NCBI RefSeq assembly: GCF_001277345.1
Contig: NZ_LIUT01000001.1
Span: 576,448 to 640,447, forward strand
Length of the DNA stretch: 64,000 bases
DNA from: Paenibacillus solani
GTDB lineage: Bacteria; Bacillota; Bacilli; Paenibacillales; Paenibacillaceae
Reading direction: 5' to 3'
Below the pieces are notes generated by a model that worked only from the letters and a program-made list of their open reading frames with translations, was not told where the DNA came from and ran no database searches. Made by a program: the position numbers and the translations under genes. Positions 10,167 to 17,791 of this stretch are shown here, piece by piece. Every line of letters starts with the position of its first letter. Position 1 is the first letter of the stretch.

Positions 10167-10871
10167 ATGAGAAGACGCGGTGCACGCTTACGAAAATCTT
10201 TAACGGTGGCTCCTCCTAAAGCTGATCCGGTTGAGGGACGGAAGGATGGGTATATGATTGGCTATTCTTATGGTGTTCAACATGGCAAAAAAGAGAGCGA
10301 TTGCTCATTCGATGGCGTCAGCATCATTATTCCCATTCAAGATCCTTTTGAAGATGTTATTAGCAAGATCAGAAGGATCGAGGCGTTAACGCCGCATCCA
10401 TATGAGCTGCTTATTGCTGATGTCGGATCCTCTGAAGGAACCAAGAAATATATGCGCAGCAGAATCGGAGTGGTACGGCACATTGTTGGGAGAAGTGACC
10501 AAGGAATAGCGGTGGTTCTTAATAAGGCACTTCATGCTGCGCACGGGAAGAAGCTAGTCATTTTGTATGGCTGTACACCTGTTATGGATAACTGGATTGG
10601 AAGTATGACGGATGAGTTGGATAATGCCTCTGCTACTAAATCAGTATGTGTAAACTTTGCACAGACCGGAGTTCCACTACTGCCAAGAGAAGAATTGGAT
10701 TCTCATAATCGGTTAAATGCATGTTGTGCTCTGTTCCGTCCAGAATTGTTATCGGATGTTGGATGGTTAGATGTGGGACTTCCATCATTACAAGAAAATA
10801 TGAGCGAATGGCTAGGACGTGTTCCCCTGCAATATAGAACCATGTTGCAGGCTGACGGTATATTTGTCTGA
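10167..10871 (+). CDS. GT2-like glycosyltransferase with G-Y-x-x tag; C-terminus probably frameshifted
   Basis: A 234-residue protein. Residues 1-11 are Arg-rich (MRRRGARLRKS). Residues 28-40 carry the island's tag with glycines at 28, 32, 36 and 40 (DGYMIGYSYGVQHG). Residues from 51 are a GT-A/GT2 domain ('VSIIIPIQDP', 'ELLIADVGSSEGT'), shorter and more degenerate than its cluster mates. The frame stops at 10871. Removing one T from TTT at 10863-10865 continues it for about 29 residues to a TAG at 10954-10956, which overlaps the next start codon by one base, the coupling expected in this tight operon. The intact gene is therefore probably 10167-10956. The start follows AAGGA by 9 bases. Confidence 0.7.
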   Translation: MRRRGARLRKSLTVAPPKADPVEGRKDGYMIGYSYGVQHGKKESDCSFDGVSIIIPIQDPFEDVISKIRRIEALTPHPYELLIADVGSSEGTKKYMRSRIGVVRHIVGRSDQGIAVVLNKALHAAHGKKLVILYGCTPVMDNWIGSMTDELDNASATKSVCVNFAQTGVPLLPREELDSHNRLNACCALFRPELLSDVGWLDVGLPSLQENMSEWLGRVPLQYRTMLQADGIFV

Positions 10872-10955
10872 TTCGAATGATGGCATTATTAGTTGCACCA
10901 GGAAGCTTGTCGAAGCATATGCTGAAAAACATGACGAGCAAAGGAGAGTTTTGTA

Positions 10956-11297
10956 GTGGAGAAAAAAATTAATGATATGGTTGAATATCTTTCGCATTCC
11001 CAGCAGCAGTTAGCACGCATTCTAGAAGCTCAGCGTCATGCAGCAGTCCGCATGGCTCAAATTATACATTCATTACCCAATCATGAAATCCCTGTTTCCG
11101 AAGAATCGAGTTCACGAGGTGGACCATCGTTAGGGGGACAATTAACAGGAGGCCAATCATCAGGAACTCAGGTGGAACAAGTCAATAGCAGCATTACAGC
11201 ATATTTGAGCGCGATGGCCGACCTTCAGCAAACATCGGCAGATAGTCTAGAAATCGCGATGAAAGAGCTTAAAGCGAACGAGCAAGGCGAAGAATAA
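10956..11297 (+). CDS. Small helical protein with SQQxLAxILE motif
   Basis: A 113-residue protein of unknown function starting at GTG 10956 with AAGGAGAG upstream. The N-terminal 40 residues form an amphipathic helix containing 'HSQQQLARILEAQ'. A Gly/Ser/Gln-rich linker (about 50-75) follows, then a second helix ('YLSAMADLQQTSADSLEIAM'). There is no signal peptide, membrane span or cysteine. The same SQQxLAxILE pattern appears in the protein starting at 11645, so the two are probably diverged paralogues. It lies in a coupled set of small genes inside the glycosylation island. A structural or adaptor role in the spore is inferred from position only. Confidence 0.65.
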   Translation: MEKKINDMVEYLSHSQQQLARILEAQRHAAVRMAQIIHSLPNHEIPVSEESSSRGGPSLGGQLTGGQSSGTQVEQVNSSITAYLSAMADLQQTSADSLEIAMKELKANEQGEE

Positions 11298-11333
11298 TGG
11301 GGTCCGACTTCGGTAGGTTAAGGGGGAATGTAT

Positions 11334-11648
11334 GTGAGTAAAGAGGAGTCGTTCATGCGGATTCTCGATGCATCCGTTACTATTCAATATAATACCTATC
11401 TCATTCTACAAGGGAAAGCAGTCGAAGCTGAAAAGGTATGTCGATGGGTATTAACTCAATATCCCCGTTCCAAAGGAGAGTTGAAGGATTCGTTATCCAT
11501 TCATGAGCAAATTGTTGAGCAAATTGAGGGCTTGACGAAAATAGGCTCCGGTCTGTGCCGGAATCTGCGAATTATTCTCGGAACGGACGCTGAACAAGAT
11601 GACGCCATGGGATTTGATGCATTCGACTTCGGAGATACGGACTCATGA
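11334..11648 (+). CDS. Small helical protein of unknown function
   Basis: A 104-residue, largely helical protein with an acidic tail ('EQDDAMGFDAFDFGDTDS'). I prefer GTG 11334, 7 bases after AAGGGGGA, over ATG 11328, which almost touches that site. The middle ('VEAEKVCRWVLTQYPRSKGE', 'SIHEQIVEQIEGL') resembles a short helical-repeat hairpin but matches no family I know. The stop codon overlaps the next start (ATGA, 11645-11648), so the two are translationally coupled. It contains one cysteine pair (CRW, LCRN) and no export signal. Confidence 0.6.
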   Translation: MSKEESFMRILDASVTIQYNTYLILQGKAVEAEKVCRWVLTQYPRSKGELKDSLSIHEQIVEQIEGLTKIGSGLCRNLRIILGTDAEQDDAMGFDAFDFGDTDS

Positions 11649-11971
11649 TTGCGCGCATACAGCGGGAACATGAGGCCAAGATTGCTATGGTATCATCCAT
11701 TGCTAGAAGTCAGCAAGCGCTGGCAAGTATTCTGGAAAGTATCGCAGAGGTTACGGCACATTCTGAAACAACCTCGCGCACTCTTGCGGAGAATATTCGG
11801 CTGCTTATCGACTATCAGTCCGTGATGGCTGAAATGTTGACAGGCATTCCGTTTAATCGGTTCAAATTAGGAAGTCCCGCATCGCCCTGGATAAACTCCG
11901 AGTACCAGTTATGTTACAACGAAGCCTGGCTAGAGGCTAAGCATTCAACCTCGCAGGAGGATTCGGTATGA
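11645..11971 (+). CDS. Small helical protein, second SQQxLAxILE copy
   Basis: A 108-residue protein. Residues 1-75 are a continuous helical, coiled-coil-like stretch containing 'RSQQALASILESIAEV', matching the motif in the protein starting at 10956. The C-terminus (about 80-108) is irregular, with 'FNRFKLGSPASPW'. Both ends overlap neighbours by four bases (ATGA at 11645 and ATGA at 11968), a sign of one tightly coupled operon. No known domain, signal peptide or membrane segment. A coat-assembly role is inferred from context only. Confidence 0.6.
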   Translation: MIARIQREHEAKIAMVSSIARSQQALASILESIAEVTAHSETTSRTLAENIRLLIDYQSVMAEMLTGIPFNRFKLGSPASPWINSEYQLCYNEAWLEAKHSTSQEDSV

Positions 11972-12261
11972 GCATTAGTTTATCTGTCAGGAGTCATCGT
12001 CCATCATCTCGTGTTGCACGGAAGAAGCCTTCATCCAAAATCCGGCGTGGTCTGAAGTCATCGGGTAGTAAGCGCCGTCATGGCAAGATAGGGAAGCGCC
12101 ATCGAGCCGGTGGCCGTTACAGCTCCAGGCCTGGGGTCGGCGGCTCCCGGCCTTTATCTCAAGTCCATGACAAAGGGGACGATCATTCCTACATGGAAGA
12201 CTTTAAAGCAGGATTTGCGAAAGGTTATGAAGATGGCAGACAGGCGGATGCCTCTGCATAA
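11968..12261 (+). CDS. Small very basic protein with C-terminal G-x3 tag (scaffold candidate)
   Basis: A 97-residue protein with no enzyme domain. Residues 7-62 are dominated by Arg, Lys, Ser and Gly ('RKKPSSKIRRGLKSSGSKRR'). Residues 75-91 carry the tag seen on the island's enzymes, glycines at 82, 86 and 90 each followed by Phe, Tyr or Arg ('DFKAGFAKGYEDGRQ'). The design 'basic tail plus tag' is repeated by the protein at 31866-32135, 20 kb away. Possible roles are binding an acidic polymer or nucleic acid through the basic part and docking tagged enzymes through the helix. This is inference. It is the last gene of the coupled set starting at 10167. Confidence 0.65.
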   Translation: MSISLSVRSHRPSSRVARKKPSSKIRRGLKSSGSKRRHGKIGKRHRAGGRYSSRPGVGGSRPLSQVHDKGDDHSYMEDFKAGFAKGYEDGRQADASA

Positions 12262-12372
12262 CGACTCTGGAGAACGAGCACAGCACACCTCCGTTTGTTA
12301 GGCAAATGAATGGATGCGCATCTCTATGTTCGACATATAATGGTTTAAAAGCGAAAAATGGGGTGAGGACTA

Positions 12373-13458
12373 ATGAGTCCAACCAGCAGAATAGACAAGC
12401 GATTCATTCGAAAAACGTGGCGTAAGATGGAGTTTTCTAAATCATTCAAGTCTATTGGCACCCAAGTGAGATTAGATCATCAAACAATGGAATGTTTAAA
12501 AGATTCATACAAAAGCAGCATATGGAAACTTGAAATCATCCATGAAAAAAATCGTATTCCCATCATTCTTAAAATTTCGAAACCGCTCGAAAAAGACCGC
12601 CCGGAAAGCACGGTGGAGAAAAATATATACCGTAAAGGAAAAAAAGCACTTCAGCCGTTCATGCCACTAGTTTATAAAACCAAAAGAAATGTAAACGGAC
12701 GTGGTTTTTGGGTATTCATGGAATACATCGAACCTCTTAAAGGGCGGTTGCAGTATAATCCGGATCACTTTGACAAAATCATTCCCACGTTAGCGAAGCT
12801 TCACTCCTCTACGATGAATGAACGTTTTAAACAATATGAGCGACTATTCGGTGATTGGCTGCCTCAATTTAGCTCTAATGTCATGAGAGAAGAAAGAAAA
12901 AGCATAAATAAGTTAACTTTGTATTATTTAGATGAAGCGATGAAAAACAGCAATTTTAAAAAAATGATAAATCCATATTACTCACTCGTGAAGGACCTGT
13001 TGCAGAGAGGGCCAGATTATTTCCCGGAGGTAGTTCATGAAGGCTGCAGCATCATCCACGGAGATCTTCACACTGCAAACATAGCGGCCTACAATGTTAA
13101 GGAAAAATCGTGGAAAATCAAGTTTATTGATTGGGAAGGCGCAAAATATGCTCCGTGCTGGTTTGATCTCGTCAATTTGATCGGGGTTTTCTTGTCATAC
13201 CGCCGAGAGTGGGAAGATCAGGAGGAGGTTATAACCCGCCGTTGTGTTCAGTTATATGCGGATGAGATGAGAAGGCATGGAGTTATCTTTAAAACCGATC
13301 CATTCAAATTGTATGAGATGGCATTCCTAAAACGAATACTTGAGAAGGGGCTGTATCTGCAGCTGAATTGGGCTGTTACCGGTAAAAAAGAGGCGAAGCT
13401 ACTGCCGGTGTATTTAGAAAAAATCAAAGTTTTAGGAAAAAAGTTGGAGCTTTATTAG
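12373..13458 (+). CDS. CotS-like APH-fold phosphotransferase
   Basis: A 361-residue protein of the aminoglycoside phosphotransferase/CotS kinase-like superfamily. The N-lobe has a beta-strand lysine ('IPIILKISK', K67) and the hinge 'GFWVFMEYIEP'. The C-lobe has the catalytic loop HGDLHTAN (229-236) and the metal-binding 'IDWEG' (252-256), so it looks active. B. subtilis CotS is a spore coat member. Substrates of the coat members are unknown, with sugars or glycans plausible. The start at ATG 12373 follows GGGGTGAGG. It is a close paralogue of the next gene but lacks the N-terminal tag and carries a basic N-terminus instead. A terminator follows. Confidence 0.85.
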   Translation: MSPTSRIDKRFIRKTWRKMEFSKSFKSIGTQVRLDHQTMECLKDSYKSSIWKLEIIHEKNRIPIILKISKPLEKDRPESTVEKNIYRKGKKALQPFMPLVYKTKRNVNGRGFWVFMEYIEPLKGRLQYNPDHFDKIIPTLAKLHSSTMNERFKQYERLFGDWLPQFSSNVMREERKSINKLTLYYLDEAMKNSNFKKMINPYYSLVKDLLQRGPDYFPEVVHEGCSIIHGDLHTANIAAYNVKEKSWKIKFIDWEGAKYAPCWFDLVNLIGVFLSYRREWEDQEEVITRRCVQLYADEMRRHGVIFKTDPFKLYEMAFLKRILEKGLYLQLNWAVTGKKEAKLLPVYLEKIKVLGKKLELY

Positions 13459-13502
13459 TGCTTATTCGATCTAATGGATATTAAGTTGAGTACTACTCGG
13501 AT

Positions 13503-13528
13503 AACCCGCGTGTTCAGCGGGTTGTTTT
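13503..13528 (+). terminator. Rho-independent terminator
   Basis: AACCCGC (13503-13509) pairs with GCGGGTT around a seven-base loop and is followed by GTTTTGC and further T-runs. It ends the transcript of the first CotS-like gene. Confidence 0.75.
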
Positions 13529-13761
13529 GCATTGTTTTTTATGAAACTATCTCACTATCGAGAAATACTCAACCCAAGAATGGAAGTGCCCTAATTGCCA
13601 TGGACAATATGTATTTCTTAGAATTAGTTAGCAGATAGGCGAATCTACCAATTAGCAGCAGAAATTCTTGGCTAATCGTAATCCAATTATTCGAGGAATG
13701 TTAAATCATGTGTGTGGAATGTTAAATCGCGTTTTTTTAATGTCATGTCGAAGGTCCTTCA

Positions 13762-13770
13762 CATAGGATA
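13762..13770 (+). promoter_or_regulatory. Candidate sigma-K -10 element
   Basis: CATAGGATA matches the sigma-K -10 consensus CATANNNTA exactly. It lies about 30 bases upstream of the second CotS-like start at 13802 and downstream of the previous terminator. A clear AC -35 at 16-17 bases is not visible, so support is partial. Confidence 0.35.
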
Positions 13771-13801
13771 TAAAAGGAATACGGAGTGGAGGATCGCGGA
13801 C

Positions 13802-14983
13802 ATGACAAAAATAGGTAATTTTGGAGGGTATGAGCACGGTCGGACGGATGGCTTCAGAAAGGGAAGAGAAGATGGATACCGTAAAGGGCATGAGGATGCG
13901 CAAGCCTTATCGATGAATCCGCCTCTTCATGACATAAGTCTGAAATGGCGGGAGTTTCGATGTGCGGACCAAATAGCGAGTCATTTCGGTTCACCGGTTG
14001 TCCTAAACGACCATAATATGGAATGCCTGAAAGAGACGGGTAAGAGCTCAATCTGGAAGCTTGAAATCGCGGCGAATCAACAAAGGTATTCAATCATTTT
14101 AAAAATATTTAAAGCACCTGTGAACGAGCAAAAATTAATCGAATTAAATATGTACCGAAAAGTAAAAAGCATCTTGCCGGATCTGATTCCTGACATCTAT
14201 ATGATTGTGGAAGGGGTGAATGGTGAAGATGTCTGGGTATTTATGGAGTATGTTCCTCAAGTAAAAGGTCAGGTCATTTTTACGCCGGATTGTTTTGATC
14301 GGATTATCCCTTCCTTGGCCAAACTTCACGCACTCACCTACAACCAAAATTTTTATAAAAATTGGGAAGTATTTGAGGGATGGCTCCCTCTTTACGATTC
14401 CGATGCTTCATCCCTCGAACGGCAGAAGAACCACGAAAGAACCCTAGAATATCTGGATAAGGCAATGGAAAATCCCGAATTAAAGCCTAGGCTGGAATCA
14501 AGCTATTCTAATGTACACAGCATTTTGAAAAAAGGGCCCATTTATTTTCCGGAACTCCTTCATGCTGGTAAAAGTATCATTCACAATGATTTACAGACAC
14601 CTAATATGGGGTGCCACAATGTAGCTGAAGAGACCTGGAACATTAAATTTATCGATTGGGAAGGCGCGCGTTTTTCACCATGTTGGTTTGATATGTTTAA
14701 TTTAATGGGTGTATTTTTTGCATACCGTAAGGACTGGAGAGGCGACGAAGAGGCGGTAATACAACGTTGTGCTCCTCAATATGCTGCAGAAATGCTTAAA
14801 TATGGTATTCAGTTTGATACAGACCCGGTTATGTTGTACAAAATGGCCTATTTGCAGCGGGTGTTGGAACGAAGCTTGTATCAGCAGCTTCATTGGGGAA
14901 TAGATGGCCTGAAGCAGGTTTATTTACTGGATCATTATTTGGAGAAACTCAATGTCTGGGGCAAGGAACTCGGCTTATATTAA
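13802..14983 (+). CDS. CotS-like APH-fold protein with N-terminal G-x3 tag
   Basis: A 393-residue paralogue of the preceding kinase-like protein. Residues 9-30 are the island's tag in its purest form, with glycine at 9, 13, 17, 21, 25 and 29 ('GGYEHGRTDGFRKGREDGYR'). The APH fold follows, with 'YSIILKIFK' (K101), hinge 'DVWVFMEYVP', catalytic loop HNDLQTPN (261-268) and IDWEG (284-288). The catalytic Asp and Asn are kept, but the usual HGDLH glycine and histidine are replaced by Asn and Gln, so activity may differ from its neighbour. I chose ATG 13802 because GGAGTGGAGG precedes it and the tag begins at once. Upstream in-frame ATGs lack a ribosome binding site. Confidence 0.85.
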   Translation: MTKIGNFGGYEHGRTDGFRKGREDGYRKGHEDAQALSMNPPLHDISLKWREFRCADQIASHFGSPVVLNDHNMECLKETGKSSIWKLEIAANQQRYSIILKIFKAPVNEQKLIELNMYRKVKSILPDLIPDIYMIVEGVNGEDVWVFMEYVPQVKGQVIFTPDCFDRIIPSLAKLHALTYNQNFYKNWEVFEGWLPLYDSDASSLERQKNHERTLEYLDKAMENPELKPRLESSYSNVHSILKKGPIYFPELLHAGKSIIHNDLQTPNMGCHNVAEETWNIKFIDWEGARFSPCWFDMFNLMGVFFAYRKDWRGDEEAVIQRCAPQYAAEMLKYGIQFDTDPVMLYKMAYLQRVLERSLYQQLHWGIDGLKQVYLLDHYLEKLNVWGKELGLY

Positions 14984-15018
14984 TCAAAGCTGTTTAAAAA
15001 CAGGAGGGAGGTATAGGT

Positions 15019-16731
15019 ATGAAGCATGTTTTAACCTATCTTGAACTGGCGGATTCTCTGCTGTGCTCCCTCCCCTCCAGGGCTCGGATTGCAGGAAGCC
15101 CGAAGCTCCCATGCAATCGAACCTTCAGAATACGAGTCGACAGAACGATGCCCTTTGAGTTTGTTGCTAATTTGATGTCTCCGTTTTGCTCGTTATGGGA
15201 GGCTGGCGTCCATTTCGATTACTCCGATTACGATAGCGCTCTGTCCGGTATTGGCGGGGAAACTCAGGCAGATGTATATATCATCTGGTTAGATTGGCGG
15301 ATCTATGCTCGCTCTATGAGCGCACAGGAAGCTGCTCATTGGCTGAATGAACGAATCGTTAAACTGCGTATGTCAACGGATAAACCGATCTGGGTAAATA
15401 ACTGGCCGGAGTCCCTGGAAGACGCAAATAGGGTGCTGAGCTTCCGCGCGAGTGATCGTAGGTGGTTCCGGAAGATTAATTCGTATTTGTTGGAGTCCGT
15501 TGAGAACAATACAGGATGTGTCCTGATCGATTTAGCCCAATTGACCCATGAAGGTACCGAATCCTTCTATGATTTTCGGAACGAGAAAATAAGCAACTAC
15601 CCATTTTCCAATCAGGCAACGACTATAATCTCCCGTCACCTTAGCGTACATCTTTTACCTGCTTCCTGTACTCCGAGACTTAAAGCGATTGCCCTTGATT
15701 TAGATGATACGCTTTATACAGGGGTATTGGGAGAGGAAGGGGCTGAAGGGGTAACGCTAACGGAAGGCCATCATCGGTTGCAAAGGCTGCTGCTTCAACT
15801 TAAACAATCAGGAATTATGCTTACCTTGTGCAGCCGCAATGAGGAAGAAGATGTTAAGGCTTTGTTTGATACGCGGAGCGATTTTCCGCTGAGATGGGAT
15901 GATTTTGCTGCTGTATGCGCGAATTGGAAGACAAAAGCAGAAAATTTGAATCGATTGGCTCAAATTCTGAATATCGATCCGTCTGCTTTCCTGTTTGTGG
16001 ATGATAATCCTGCGGAATTGGTGAAAATGGCCGCTGCACTGCCGGTTGTTCGCCTTCTCCGCGCAAAAGAAAGCGGTGAAGAAACGATGCTTGGATTATG
16101 TCATTTTCCCGGATTATATCAACTTCACCCGGATAGCATGGCCGTATCCAGAACAACCGATATTCAGGCTAATCAGGCAAGAGAGAAGATCAGACAATCA
16201 GCAGCCGATTACCAATCTTATTTAGACAGTCTGAATATGGTTATTACCATATATGAGAATGAAGCTTCCCATGTCACGCGGCTGCATGAATTAAGTCATA
16301 AAACGAATCAGTTTAACCTGGCCCTAAGGCGGATGACGGAAGTTGAAGCGAATGACGTTATGGATGCCTTGAAATACATGACGATAACGGTTCGCCTCTC
16401 GGATATACTGTCAGACAGCGGAATTATAGGCGCTTTTATATGCCGGTTGGATGGCGAACAAGCGCATGTCATCGAAACGCTTTTTAGCTGCAGGGCGCTG
16501 GGCCGTGAGATTGAAACGGTAGCCTTTGCCTGGATCTTGGAGAAATTATCCGATCAAGGGATACAAAGAATAAACATCGAGATGGCTCAAGGGCCACGGA
16601 ACGCTCCTGCCTTGGATTGGATAAAGCGTTTTGTTACGGGCTCGCCTGAACAACTGTCGCTTAAAGATCTCTGTGCACGTGTAAAAGCAGCTTGCGAAAG
16701 CCATCCTGCTAGAGTGGAGGTAAATCGATGA
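15019..16731 (+). CDS. FkbH-like HAD-superfamily protein
   Basis: A 570-residue protein of the FkbH/HAD-IIIC family. The N-terminal part (1-215) is an SGNH-like alpha/beta region. The HAD core follows with 'LDLDDTLYTG' (nucleophile D227, D229), CSRN (271-274), the lysine motif 'NWKTK' (302-306) and 'FVDDNPAE' (326-333). A GNAT-like C-terminal part runs from about 390. FkbH proteins take 1,3-bisphosphoglycerate, dephosphorylate it and load a glyceryl unit onto an acyl carrier protein. The next gene is exactly such a carrier and overlaps by four bases (ATGA). The three-gene cassette could therefore make a glycerate-type acyl donor for sugar decoration. The start at ATG 15019 follows AGGAGGGAGG. 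Confidence 0.85.
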   Translation: MKHVLTYLELADSLLCSLPSRARIAGSPKLPCNRTFRIRVDRTMPFEFVANLMSPFCSLWEAGVHFDYSDYDSALSGIGGETQADVYIIWLDWRIYARSMSAQEAAHWLNERIVKLRMSTDKPIWVNNWPESLEDANRVLSFRASDRRWFRKINSYLLESVENNTGCVLIDLAQLTHEGTESFYDFRNEKISNYPFSNQATTIISRHLSVHLLPASCTPRLKAIALDLDDTLYTGVLGEEGAEGVTLTEGHHRLQRLLLQLKQSGIMLTLCSRNEEEDVKALFDTRSDFPLRWDDFAAVCANWKTKAENLNRLAQILNIDPSAFLFVDDNPAELVKMAAALPVVRLLRAKESGEETMLGLCHFPGLYQLHPDSMAVSRTTDIQANQAREKIRQSAADYQSYLDSLNMVITIYENEASHVTRLHELSHKTNQFNLALRRMTEVEANDVMDALKYMTITVRLSDILSDSGIIGAFICRLDGEQAHVIETLFSCRALGREIETVAFAWILEKLSDQGIQRINIEMAQGPRNAPALDWIKRFVTGSPEQLSLKDLCARVKAACESHPARVEVNR

Positions 16732-16961
16732 CTACAGAATTACGCAAACAAATCGGGGAGATCTTATCCGAGGTATTAAACACAGCAGTACTGCCTCATG
16801 ATAATCCAAAGCGGGAAGAAATAGCGAATTGGGATTCTTTAAAACATATGGAGCTCATTCTTCGTCTTGAAGAGCAGTTTGATGTTCGCTTCTCCATTAG
16901 GGAAGTAGCAGGAATTCAAAGCTTGGATGACATCGCCAAGATCATCGAGGTGAGGTCGTGA
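16728..16961 (+). CDS. Acyl carrier protein
   Basis: A 77-residue four-helix acyl carrier protein. The phosphopantetheine attachment serine is Ser37 in 'NWDSLKHMEL', the standard DSL motif. A second conserved stretch, 'FSIREVAGIQSLDDIAKII', forms helix 3-4. It overlaps the FkbH-like gene by four bases and the GNAT gene by four bases, so the three are translated together. It is not the housekeeping ACP, since there are no fatty-acid genes nearby. It is best explained as the carrier for the FkbH product or another short acyl group destined for a spore glycan. Confidence 0.9.
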   Translation: MTTELRKQIGEILSEVLNTAVLPHDNPKREEIANWDSLKHMELILRLEEQFDVRFSIREVAGIQSLDDIAKIIEVRS

Positions 16962-17542
16962 AGCACAACATCACCGTTGAAAGATTCGGGATTCGATTAA
17001 GACCGATTACGATAGACGACGCTGCTTTTATTTTCAAGCTAAGAAGATCCCCTGAGTTATCGAAGTACATCGGAGAAATCGACTCTCGTTATTCTGTGCA
17101 TGAATCATGGTTGAAACAATATTTTCATAAAGAGGGCGATTATTACTTCTGCATTGAGCTTCTCTCGGGCGTGCGGATCGGAACCATCGCGATCTATGAT
17201 ATTGATGGTCAAGCCGGGAATTGGGGAAGATGGATTATTTCCGATTCGATCCCTGCCGCTCCTGCCAGCGTATGGCTTATTTTTCACGTTGCGTTTGATA
17301 TTCTGGGTTTGTCCAGTGTGTTCTCCAACACGGTTATTGATAATGCGAGTGTCGTTTCTTTTCATGATAACTGCGGTTTACCCCGGACCGGAATTGAACA
17401 TAATGGGCTTACCATTAGAGGCGTTTCCTATGACATGGTTATTCATACGGCTAAGAAGGAGAACTGGCCTATGATTCAACAAAGATTAGAGAAGCCTGCA
17501 ATTTTGGCGGAGCGTCTGCTGAGGGAGAATCCGGAAGAATAA
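16958..17542 (+). CDS. GNAT-family acyltransferase (RimJ/RimL-like)
   Basis: A 194-residue N-acyltransferase starting at GTG 16958, overlapping the ACP stop. It has the RimJ/RimL pattern: 'GIRLRPITIDDAAFIFKLR' at the N-terminus, a central strand 'RIGTIAIYDIDGQAGNWGRW', and the acyl-donor helix region 'LGLSSVFSNTVIDNASVVSF' followed by 'HDNCGLPR'. Family members acylate amino groups using acyl-CoA. Next to an ACP and FkbH the donor may instead be acyl-ACP, with an amino sugar as acceptor (compare SpsD of the B. subtilis spore polysaccharide operon). A terminator follows, closing the cassette. Confidence 0.8.
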   Translation: MKHNITVERFGIRLRPITIDDAAFIFKLRRSPELSKYIGEIDSRYSVHESWLKQYFHKEGDYYFCIELLSGVRIGTIAIYDIDGQAGNWGRWIISDSIPAAPASVWLIFHVAFDILGLSSVFSNTVIDNASVVSFHDNCGLPRTGIEHNGLTIRGVSYDMVIHTAKKENWPMIQQRLEKPAILAERLLRENPEE

Positions 17543-17588
17543 TTAACATACATTACGGAATGAAAGAAAATATGACTTTTTTACTGAC

Positions 17589-17616
17589 GACAGCGAGTTG
17601 TTTCGCTGTCTTTTCT
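17589..17616 (+). terminator. Rho-independent terminator of the FkbH-ACP-GNAT cassette
   Basis: GACAGCGA (17589-17596) pairs with TCGCTGTC (17603-17610), followed by TTTTCT. Confidence 0.85.
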
Positions 17617-17690
17617 GTATATATCAAACGAAAAGAATGACATGGGTAATATGTCTGGTGAATTCGCCGTTTCTCCTCTCAAGCATATTT

Positions 17691-17699
17691 CATATTTTA
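17691..17699 (+). promoter_or_regulatory. Weak candidate sigma-K -10 element
   Basis: CATATTTTA fits CATANNNTA about 100 bases before the dehydrogenase start, just after a terminator. No AC -35 is seen at the right spacing. AT-rich sequence makes chance matches likely. Confidence 0.2.
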
Positions 17700-17791
17700 T
17701 CAGGAGAAGGAAATTCATTATCGTCCGGTAATTTCATCATGGGTGTTTTTTGAACAAAGACGCAGTCTTCAAGAAAGGATGGACAACCAGG

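Noticed and set aside
11968..12261. Basic protein read as a ribosomal or histone-like protein
   Set aside because: Composition is similar but no ribosomal or HU/Hbs signature is present, and the C-terminal tag ties it to the glycosylation enzymes.
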